From: Planctomycetota bacterium
GTDB taxonomy: Bacteria > Planctomycetota > UBA1135 > GCA-002686595
DNA length: 64,000 bases
Direction of reading: 5' to 3'
NCBI GenBank assembly: GCA_002686265.1
Contig: NZBA01000120.1
Coordinates: 124,001-188,000, forward strand
Positions 26,157 through 32,820 of the stretch are shown here, one piece after another (position 1 is the first letter of the stretch; each line of letters starts with the position of its first letter). The notes under the pieces were generated by a model that had not been told where the DNA came from, made no database searches, and worked only from the letters and a program-made list of their open reading frames with translations. The translations under genes and the position numbers were made by a program.

Positions 26157-26743
26157 TCCTGCTGATCGACAACTACGACTCCTTCACCTACAACCTCTAC
26201 CAGTCCCTGGCGGCGGCCGGCGCCCAGGTCGAGGTCGTGCGCAACGACGCCATCACGATCGTCGAGGCGCTCGCGCCGGCCCCGGCTGGGGTCGTGATTT
26301 CCCCGGGCCCGGGCAATCCCGACAGCGCCGGCATCTGCCTCGAACTCGTGCGCTCTCTGCCCGCCGAGACGCCCCTGCTCGGCGTCTGTCTGGGCCATCA
26401 GACCTTGGTTCAGGCCCTGGGCGGCACCATCGATCGCTCCGCCGTGCCCGTTCACGGCAAGCCCGCCATGGTCCACCACGACGGCTCCTGCCCCCTGTTC
26501 GCCGGCCTGCCCAACCCCTTCTCGGCCGGGCGCTACCACTCGCTCTACGCCCGCCGCGAGGAGCTGCCCGAGTGCCTGCGCCTGACAGCCTGGGTCGAGG
26601 ACGGAACGGTCATGGCCGTGCGTCACGTGAAGCGCCCCTGGGTCGGTTTGCAGTTCCACCCCGAGTCTATCCTGACTCCCCAAGGCGACCGCATGCTGCG
26701 GCGCTTCCTGGCGGCTACCGGAGAGGGTGTCTCGGCCCGATGA
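26153..26743 (+). CDS. trpG: anthranilate synthase component II (glutamine amidotransferase)
   Basis: Class I glutaminase that supplies ammonia to TrpE. 196 aa. Begins MILLIDNYDSFTYNLYQ; oxyanion and nucleophile segment LLGVCLGHQTLVQALGG with the catalytic Cys; His and Glu of the triad in GLQFHPESILT. It has no fused phosphoribosyltransferase domain. Coupled to trpE (ATGA at 26153) and to trpD (ATGA at 26740). Confidence 0.96.
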   Translation: MILLIDNYDSFTYNLYQSLAAAGAQVEVVRNDAITIVEALAPAPAGVVISPGPGNPDSAGICLELVRSLPAETPLLGVCLGHQTLVQALGGTIDRSAVPVHGKPAMVHHDGSCPLFAGLPNPFSAGRYHSLYARREELPECLRLTAWVEDGTVMAVRHVKRPWVGLQFHPESILTPQGDRMLRRFLAATGEGVSAR

Positions 26744-27762
26744 GCCTGCGCGCCGAGGCGGATCGCGTCATGGCCGGCGAGCGGCTCACGCGCGCCGAGA
26801 GTCGCGAGCTCTTCGGCGGCGCGCTGATCGAGGGAGCCGACCAGCGAGCCTTGGCCGACCTGCTCGTCGCCCTAGCCGAACGCGGAGAGACCGTCGAGGA
26901 GATCATCGGGGGCGCCCAGGCCCTGCGAGCCGCCATGGTGCCCTTCGATCACGACGCTCTCGAGGCGGTCGATACCTGCGGAACCGGCGGCGACGGACTC
27001 GGCTCGTTCAACCTCTCCACGGCCGCCTCCCTGGTGGCCGCCGCGGCGGGCGCGCGGGTCGTCAAGCACGGAGCGCGCTCGGTGTCATCGAAGTGCGGCT
27101 CTGCGGACCTGCTCGAGGCCGCGGGCGTGCGCCTGGAGCTGAACCCGGAGCAGGCCCGCACGGTCTTCGACGAGGTCGGCATGGTCTTCCTGTTCGCGCC
27201 GGCCTTCCACCCGGCCATGCGCTTCGTCGCGCCCGTGCGGCGCGAGCTCGGAATCCGCACGATCTTCAATTTCCTCGGCCCGCTGTGCTCGCCGGGCGGC
27301 GTCCGGCGGCAGCTCCTCGGCGTCGGCGTCGAGGCGCAGCTCGGGCCCTTCGCGGCGGCCCTCGCCGCCCTCGGCGCCGAGCGCGCCTACGTCGTCCACG
27401 GGGCGGGCGGCGCCGACGAGCTGACCCTGTCCGGGCCCAACCAGGTGCGTACCGTCGGGGCGTTGCCAGAGTCGTCCTTCGAGGCCGTCGCCCTCGGCCT
27501 GGAGGCGGCCGACATCGGCGCGCTCTCGGGGGGCGAGGCGAGCGAGAACCTGGCCCTGCTGCACGGCGTCCTGGGCGGCAAGGTCGGACCGCTGCGCGAT
27601 GCCGTGCTCTTGAACGCCGGCGCGACGCTGGTGGTGGCGGGGATCTGCGAGACGCCCGCCGAGGGCCTGGAGCGCGGGCGCGCCGCCATCGACTCCGGCG
27701 CCGCCGGCCGCGTGCTCGAGGGGCTGGTGCGCGTCAGCCGGCAGGTGGAGGGCCAGGCCTGA
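26740..27762 (+). CDS. trpD: anthranilate phosphoribosyltransferase
   Basis: Joins anthranilate to PRPP. 340 aa, normal length. PRPP-binding and family motifs: DTCGTGGDGLGSFNLSTAAS, VVKHGARSVSSKCGSADLLE, FLFAPAFHPAMRFVAPVRRE, RTIFNFLGPLCSP, and VVHGAGGADELTLSG. ATG 26740 overlaps the trpG stop; the upstream frame is not TrpD-like. The stop and the trpC start share TGATG. Confidence 0.96.
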   Translation: MSLRAEADRVMAGERLTRAESRELFGGALIEGADQRALADLLVALAERGETVEEIIGGAQALRAAMVPFDHDALEAVDTCGTGGDGLGSFNLSTAASLVAAAAGARVVKHGARSVSSKCGSADLLEAAGVRLELNPEQARTVFDEVGMVFLFAPAFHPAMRFVAPVRRELGIRTIFNFLGPLCSPGGVRRQLLGVGVEAQLGPFAAALAALGAERAYVVHGAGGADELTLSGPNQVRTVGALPESSFEAVALGLEAADIGALSGGEASENLALLHGVLGGKVGPLRDAVLLNAGATLVVAGICETPAEGLERGRAAIDSGAAGRVLEGLVRVSRQVEGQA

Positions 27763-28571
27763 TGCGACCGGGCGTGCTGCACACGCGAACGCGCTTGGAC
27801 GGGATCCTCGCGGCGGTGGAGGAGCGTCTGGATCACAGGCGCGCCCGCGCGCCGCTGGCGGAGTTGCAGGCTCGTACCGCAGAGCGGCCCGGCGGCGGTC
27901 GGGAGCGGTTCGTTGCGGCCCTGGGCACTCGCGAGCTGGCCGTCATCGCCGAGTGCAAGCGACGCTCACCCTCCGAGGGAGCGATCGCCGAGGCGCGGAA
28001 CATGTCGGAGCTCGCCCACACCTACGCCACCTTTGGCGCGGCGGCGCTCTCCGTCCTGACCGAGCAGGATCACTTCGGCGGCAACCTCGAGGATCTCGTG
28101 CGCACCGAGAGCGCGGGCCTGCCGCGGCTGCGCAAGGACTTCGTCATCGACGAGTACATGGTGCTGGAGTCCGCCGCCCACGGCGCGGACGCCGTGCTCC
28201 TACTCGCGATCTGCCTCGACGATCACCTGCTGCGCGACCTGCGCGAACAGGCGCGCGAGCTGGGGCTGGCCGTGCTGCTCGAGGTCCACGACGAGGCGGA
28301 GCTCGCACGCGCCCTCCCCCTGGCCCCCGACTGCCTGGGCGTGAACGCCCGCGACCTGCGCAGCTTCGAGGTGGACCTGGGCACGGTCGAGCGCCTGTTG
28401 CCGTTGGCGGGGGAGGCGTGCCTCAAGGTCGCCGAGTCGGGCATCCACGGCTGGGCGGAGCTCGAGCGCGTGCGCAGGGCCGGAGCCGATGCGGTCCTGT
28501 GCGGGACAGCCCTCATGCGCTCCCCCCCCCGCCTGGCCGAGTGGACGGCGCGTCTGGAGGCGGGCGCATGA
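27762..28571 (+). CDS. trpC: indole-3-glycerol-phosphate synthase
   Basis: Decarboxylating ring closure to indole-3-glycerol phosphate. 269 aa, TIM barrel. Family motifs: VIAECKRRSPSEGAI (catalytic Lys), AALSVLTEQDHFGGNLEDL, LRKDFVIDEYMVLESAAHGAD, LLEVHDEAEL, LGVNARDLRSFEVDL (the usual Asn is present), and VAESGIHGWAEL. A monofunctional enzyme; trpF is separate. Overlaps trpD by one base and trpF by four. Confidence 0.96.
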   Translation: MRPGVLHTRTRLDGILAAVEERLDHRRARAPLAELQARTAERPGGGRERFVAALGTRELAVIAECKRRSPSEGAIAEARNMSELAHTYATFGAAALSVLTEQDHFGGNLEDLVRTESAGLPRLRKDFVIDEYMVLESAAHGADAVLLLAICLDDHLLRDLREQARELGLAVLLEVHDEAELARALPLAPDCLGVNARDLRSFEVDLGTVERLLPLAGEACLKVAESGIHGWAELERVRRAGADAVLCGTALMRSPPRLAEWTARLEAGA

Positions 28572-29191
28572 AGGCGCTGCCGCGCGTCAAAGTCTGTGGG
28601 CTCACTACGGCGGAGGACTCGCAAGCCGCCCGCGAGGCCGGTGCGGAGGCGCTCGGCTTCGTAGCCGTCCGCGATTCGCCGCGGGCGGTCGGGGCCGCGC
28701 ACGTGGCCGGGATCTGCGCCGACCTGCCCGCCCGGACCGTGCGGATCGGCGTCTTCGTGGACAGCAGCCCCCAGGAGGTGCAGGCCTTCGCCCGCGAGGC
28801 CAGCCTGACCGCCGTGCAGTTGTGCGGTGCCGAGCGGGTTGCGGACTTCAGCGACTTCCCCCTGCCGATCCTGCGACGCGTGGCAGCGGACGGGACCGGT
28901 CTGGAGGAGATCGTCTCCTGGCGCGCGCTGGCCTGGGGATTCGTCATCGACCATCCCGCCAGCGCCGGTGGCAGCGGCAGGCGCGTGGACGAGGCCGTGG
29001 CGCGCATCTTGGCCGAGACCGCCCCCTGCCTGCTGGCCGGCGGCCTAGACGAGGACAACGTCGCTGCCGCCGTGCGGGCCGTCAAACCACGCGGAGTCGA
29101 CGTGTCCTCGCGCCTAGAGCGGAGCCCAGGACGCAAGGACCACGCTCGCCTGCGCTCGTTCGTCACCCGGGCCATCGAGGAGTTGCCCTAG
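28568..29191 (+). CDS. trpF: phosphoribosylanthranilate isomerase
   Basis: Amadori isomerisation between TrpD and TrpC products. 207 aa. KVCGLTTAEDSQAA has the catalytic Cys; FVAVRDSPRAV corresponds to the usual F-x-p-x-S-p-R segment; VGVFVD-like IGVFVDSSPQEV; LTAVQLCGAE; FVIDHPASAGGSGRRVD has the catalytic Asp; LLAGGLDEDNVAAAV and GVDVSSRLERSPGRKDHARL end the barrel. The C-terminal Asp-Val-Ser-Ser corresponds to the phosphate site. The TAG stop lies at the first bases of the repeat element copy B. Confidence 0.95.
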   Translation: MKALPRVKVCGLTTAEDSQAAREAGAEALGFVAVRDSPRAVGAAHVAGICADLPARTVRIGVFVDSSPQEVQAFAREASLTAVQLCGAERVADFSDFPLPILRRVAADGTGLEEIVSWRALAWGFVIDHPASAGGSGRRVDEAVARILAETAPCLLAGGLDEDNVAAAVRAVKPRGVDVSSRLERSPGRKDHARLRSFVTRAIEELP

Positions 29192-29284
29192 CCGCCCGTT
29201 GAAGAACGCCCAACTACGACTTCGCCCTCCTTGCAGCGACGAAGAGGTCTTCGTCTCGCAACGGCCCTTTTCCAACGGGCGGCT
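29190..29284. repeat. palindromic repeat element, copy B, between trpF and trpB
   Basis: 95-nt copy of the element at 22430-22525. It overlaps the trpF stop and ends six bases before the trpB ATG. Outer stem GCCGCCCGTTG with its complement, then a mismatch and weaker pairs; inner stem GCGACGAAGA-GG-TCTTCGTCTCGC with a 2-base bulge. In the operon transcript it would fold immediately before the trpB ribosome-binding site (GGAG at 29285-29288). Confidence 0.75.
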
Positions 29285-29290
29285 GGAGCC

Positions 29291-30475
29291 ATGAACGAAC
29301 GAGAGAGTGGGCCCTGGTTCGGCGAGTTCGGCGGCAGCTTCGCGCCGGAGACCCTGATGGCCTCCTTGAACGAGCTCGACGAGGCCTGGCGGACCGACGG
29401 GCAGTCGGCGGGATTCCGAGCCGAGCTCGCCGGCCTGCTGCGGGACTACGCAGGCCGCGCCACGCCCCTGACCCCGGCGCGCCGCCTGTCGGCGGAGCTC
29501 GGCTGCGAGGGGTGGCTCAAGCGCGAGGACCTCCTGCACACCGGGGCTCACAAGCTGAACAACGCTCTCGGACAAGCGCTGCTCGCCAGTCGCATGGGGA
29601 AGACACGCATCCTGGCGGAGACCGGCGCCGGCCAGCACGGCGTGGCCACGGCCACGGCTTGCGCCCTGCTGGGGCTGGAGTGCGTGGTCTTCATGGGCTC
29701 GGTGGACGCCGATCGTCAGCGTCCGAACCTGCTGCGCATGGAACTGCTCGGGGCGCGCGTGGAACTCGTCGAGCACGGCCAGCGGACGCTCAAGGATGCG
29801 ATCAACGAGGCCCTGCGAACCTGGGTCGGCGATCCCGCGGCGCACTACCTGCTCGGCTCGGCCCTGGGGCCCCATCCCTTTCCGGCGCTCGTTGCCGGCT
29901 TCCAGCAAGTGATCGGCGTGGAGGCGCGGCGCCAAGTGCTGGAGCAGGCCGGCGCCTTGCCGCAGGTCGTCGTCGCCTGTGTGGGCGGCGGCTCGAACGC
30001 CATCGGCCTCTTTCGCGCATTCGTGGATGACGAGGGCGTGGAGCTCGTCGGCGTCGAGGCCGGCGGCGAGGGGATCGCCGGCGGGCGGCATGCGGCGCGT
30101 TTCCAAGGCGGTCTGCCCGGCGTGCTGCACGGCTGCCACACCTGGCTGCTCCAAGACGAGGACGGTCAGATTCTGCCGACCCACTCGGTCAGCGCCGGAC
30201 TCGACTACCCGGCCGTCGGGCCCGAGCACGCCCAGCTGCAGGCCGACGGACGGGCTACCTACTCCGCCTGCGAAGACGCACAGGCGCTGGAGGCCTTCGA
30301 CACTCTGGCGCGCCTGGAGGGCATCATCCCGGCCCTCGAATCGAGCCACGCGCTCGGTTGGGTGATGGAAGAGCGCGCGGAGCTGGCCGGTAAGCGCGTG
30401 CTGATCAACCTCTCCGGCCGCGGTGACAAGGACCTGGCGAGCGTCTTCGCCCTGCGCGGGAAGGGCAACCCGTGA
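29291..30475 (+). CDS. trpB: tryptophan synthase beta chain
   Basis: PLP enzyme that condenses indole with serine. 394 aa. Starts WFGEFGGSFAPETLMASL; PLP Lys88 in LKREDLLHTGAHKLNNALGQ; AETGAGQHGVATATACALLG; catalytic-site GSVDADRQRPNLLRMELLGA; PLP-phosphate loop ACVGGGSNAIGLF; THSVSAGLDYPAVGPEH; and NLSGRGDKD at the end. The usual Glu (LAETGAGQHG) is present. ATG 29291 follows GGAG; the upstream extension of the frame is only the repeat element. Coupled to trpA by GTGA. Confidence 0.97.
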   Translation: MNERESGPWFGEFGGSFAPETLMASLNELDEAWRTDGQSAGFRAELAGLLRDYAGRATPLTPARRLSAELGCEGWLKREDLLHTGAHKLNNALGQALLASRMGKTRILAETGAGQHGVATATACALLGLECVVFMGSVDADRQRPNLLRMELLGARVELVEHGQRTLKDAINEALRTWVGDPAAHYLLGSALGPHPFPALVAGFQQVIGVEARRQVLEQAGALPQVVVACVGGGSNAIGLFRAFVDDEGVELVGVEAGGEGIAGGRHAARFQGGLPGVLHGCHTWLLQDEDGQILPTHSVSAGLDYPAVGPEHAQLQADGRATYSACEDAQALEAFDTLARLEGIIPALESSHALGWVMEERAELAGKRVLINLSGRGDKDLASVFALRGKGNP

Positions 30476-31317
30476 GCGCGGCCGACGAGACACCGCCGAC
30501 AGACGAGCTCCTCGCGGGCAATCGCCTCGTGCGCGCGACACAGGCCCTGCGCGAGCGGGACGCGCGCGGCATCGCACCCTACCTCACCGCGGGCGATGGG
30601 GGATTGGAGAGCACGCTGGCTGTCCTCCACGCCCTCGACCAGGGCGGAGCCCACTGCATCGAGCTCGGGCTGCCCTTCTCGGATCCGATCGCCGACGGTC
30701 CCGTGCTCCAGGCCGCCAGCGCCCGCGCCCTGGACACGGGCACGACCCTGCCCGAGACCCTCGAGATGCTGCGCGCCTTCCGCGCCGCCGGCGGGGGCGT
30801 GCCCGTGGCGCTGATGTCCTACGCCAACCCGCTCCTGCGCCATGGGCTGGACGAGACGGTCGAGCGCGCGGCCGCGGCCGGGGCCGACGCGCTCATCGTG
30901 CCCGACATCCCACTCGAGGAGGGCGCCTTGCTCGTCGGAGCCTGCGCCACCGCCGGTGTGTGTCCCGTGTTCTTCGCCGCACCAACCTCTAGCGACGAGC
31001 GCATTCGCAGGGCCGGGGCTCGCTCCCGAGGTTTCCTCTACGTCGTGGGCCGCACCGGCGTCACAGGCGGCGGCACTACCTTCGATGCCCACACCCAGAG
31101 CTTCCTGGCCCGCGCCCGCGGACTCTCCGCCGCACCCATCGCCGTTGGCTTCGGCATCGCCACCCCCGCCGACGTGCGCGCCGCCACGACTCACGCGGAT
31201 CTGGCCATCGTCGGGACGGCCCTCGTGCGCCGCCTGCACCGCACCGAGGCCGCGCCGGATGCCCGGGCTGGGGCCGCGGCGGCGTTCCTCGCCGAGCTGC
31301 AGGCCGGCCTCGCTTGA
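30472..31317 (+). CDS. trpA: tryptophan synthase alpha chain
   Basis: Releases indole from indole-3-glycerol phosphate and channels it to TrpB. 281 aa, GTG start coupled to the trpB stop. The catalytic pair is Glu64 and Asp75 in IELGLPFSDPIADGPVLQ. Other motifs are IAPYLTAGDG, VALMSYANPLLRHGL, LIVPDIPLEEG, FLYVVGRTGVTGGG (the usual loop 6 is present), IAVGFGIATPADV and AIVGTALVR. Last gene of the trp cluster; the aro genes follow on the same strand after 147 bp. Confidence 0.96.
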   Translation: MSAADETPPTDELLAGNRLVRATQALRERDARGIAPYLTAGDGGLESTLAVLHALDQGGAHCIELGLPFSDPIADGPVLQAASARALDTGTTLPETLEMLRAFRAAGGGVPVALMSYANPLLRHGLDETVERAAAAGADALIVPDIPLEEGALLVGACATAGVCPVFFAAPTSSDERIRRAGARSRGFLYVVGRTGVTGGGTTFDAHTQSFLARARGLSAAPIAVGFGIATPADVRAATTHADLAIVGTALVRRLHRTEAAPDARAGAAAAFLAELQAGLA

Positions 31318-31464
31318 ACCCGCGCTGCCGATGAGGGCGCGCGGCGGATTCCGTGGACGACCGCCCTCGGCTTCAGCGCGCCCCTTCGGGGCACTCCTGA
31401 ACTCCCGCCGCACTCGGCCACTCGCCGGGGTAGCCTGCGGGGCCGAACTCCCAGGAGCTCCGCC

Positions 31465-31740
31465 ATGTCACGGACCTGCGCTTTCTCGAACGCACCCGCG
31501 AGAACCAAGCCCTCTGAACAGCGAACCATGCACCCTGCCCTCCGCAATCAGCTGACCCACCTCGACGGCGCCCTGGTGAACCTCCTGCAGGAGCGCGCGC
31601 GCCTCTTGGCGAGCGTCGAGGCGGATGATCCCGAACGCCACCCACGGGTGGACGACCTCCTGCGCCGCACCAGCGGCGACTTCGACCCGCAGGTTCTGGC
31701 GGAGATCCTCGACGCCGTCGAGCGGGGGACGCGCCCGTGA
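31465..31740 (+). CDS. degenerate chorismate-mutase-like (AroQ) small protein
   Basis: 91 aa. ATG 31465 has AGGAG 7 nt upstream; ATG 31528 (MHPALRNQL) is an alternative. The helical core LRNQLTHLDGALVNLLQERA resembles the first helix of AroQ chorismate mutases (LR..I..LD..LL.LL.ER), including the Arg near its start and the Arg after LLQE. The Lys and the Arg-Glu pair of helix 2 that bind chorismate are not recognisable, so activity is doubtful. Its stop overlaps the DAHP synthase start (GTGA). In Bacillus an AroQ domain is fused to the type I-beta DAHP synthase as a regulator, so a regulatory role is a reasonable guess. Confidence 0.6.
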   Translation: MSRTCAFSNAPARTKPSEQRTMHPALRNQLTHLDGALVNLLQERARLLASVEADDPERHPRVDDLLRRTSGDFDPQVLAEILDAVERGTRP

Positions 31741-32753
31741 TCGTCCGCCTCGCGCCGGGGACCTCGGCCGAGATCGTCCAGGCCCTGCGCAATCGTCTCG
31801 AGAGCGAGGGCGTGCGCACGATCCTCTCGCCCGAGCCGGAGCGCCCGATCTTCGCAGCCGTGGACCGCGTGCCCGACGCCTTGGCGGACGAGGTGAACGC
31901 CCACCCGCACGTCGACGACACCGTGATTCCACGGGGCGCCTGGCGCCTAGCCGACCTCGCCTTCAGGGCGGGCCCCAGCGTGGCCGATGTGGGCGGCGTC
32001 AAGATCGGCGCCGGCGAGGTCAGTATCTGCGCCGGGCCTTGCTCGGTCGATCACCTGATGAGCGAGGCGGCCTCGCAGGTCAAGCGCGCCGGAGCCCACC
32101 TGCTGCGCGGCGGCGCCTACAAGCCGCGCACCTCTCCGTGGGCGTTCCAGGGCTTCGGCAAGGAGGGCCTGCGTCAGTTGAAGGACGCCGGGGAGACCGT
32201 CGGCCTGCCGGTCGTCTCGGAGATCATGGACGCGGCCCACCTGCCAGCCTTCCGCGACCACGCCATCGATTGCTTGCAGGTCGGTGCGCGCAACATGCAG
32301 AACTTCACGCTCCTCAAGGCTATCGCGGAGTCGGGCACGCCGGTCATGCTCAAGCGCGGCTTGGCGGCGACCGTGGAGGAGTGGCTCTACAGCGCCGAGT
32401 ACCTGCTCGCCGGCGGATGTCCCGGCGTCGTGCTCTGCGAGCGCGGGATCCGCACCTTCGAGCGCGCCACGCGCAACACCCTGGATCTCACCATCCTGCC
32501 GCTCCTGCGCCAGTGGACCCACCTGCCGATCATCGTCGATCCGTCGCACGCCTGCGGCGTCGCCGCTCTGGTGGCTCCTCTCGCGCGGGCCTCGGTGGCC
32601 GTGGGGGCCGACGGTCTGGCGGTCGAGGTCCACCCCGATCCGGCCCAGGCGCGCTCGGATGCGGATCAGGCCCTACTCGAGGGCGAGCTGGCGGCCATCG
32701 TCGCCGAGGCGCGCGTAATGGCGGCGGTGACGGGGCGCTCCCTGCCCCCTTGA
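31737..32753 (+). CDS. aroF: 3-deoxy-7-phosphoheptulonate (DAHP) synthase, type I-beta
   Basis: First enzyme of the shikimate pathway: PEP plus erythrose-4-phosphate. 338 aa, GTG start. Residues 1-70 form the ferredoxin-like N-terminal domain (MIVRLAPGTSAEIVQALRNR) that gives feedback control in the Thermotoga-type enzyme. The catalytic barrel shows ICAGPCSVDHL (metal Cys), LRGGAYKPRTSPWAFQG, VVSEIMDA, LQVGARNMQNF, VMLKRG, GVVLCERGIRTFE, PIIVDPSHACG and GLAVEVHPDPAQA. Its place after trpA fits joint control of aromatic flux and tryptophan. Confidence 0.95.
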   Translation: MIVRLAPGTSAEIVQALRNRLESEGVRTILSPEPERPIFAAVDRVPDALADEVNAHPHVDDTVIPRGAWRLADLAFRAGPSVADVGGVKIGAGEVSICAGPCSVDHLMSEAASQVKRAGAHLLRGGAYKPRTSPWAFQGFGKEGLRQLKDAGETVGLPVVSEIMDAAHLPAFRDHAIDCLQVGARNMQNFTLLKAIAESGTPVMLKRGLAATVEEWLYSAEYLLAGGCPGVVLCERGIRTFERATRNTLDLTILPLLRQWTHLPIIVDPSHACGVAALVAPLARASVAVGADGLAVEVHPDPAQARSDADQALLEGELAAIVAEARVMAAVTGRSLPP

Positions 32754-32820
32754 GTCCGGTCGCTGCCCTGTCCGAGGACCGCCCACCTCGGTCGTGGATC
32801 GCTTGGAGTAGGCTGGCGGC

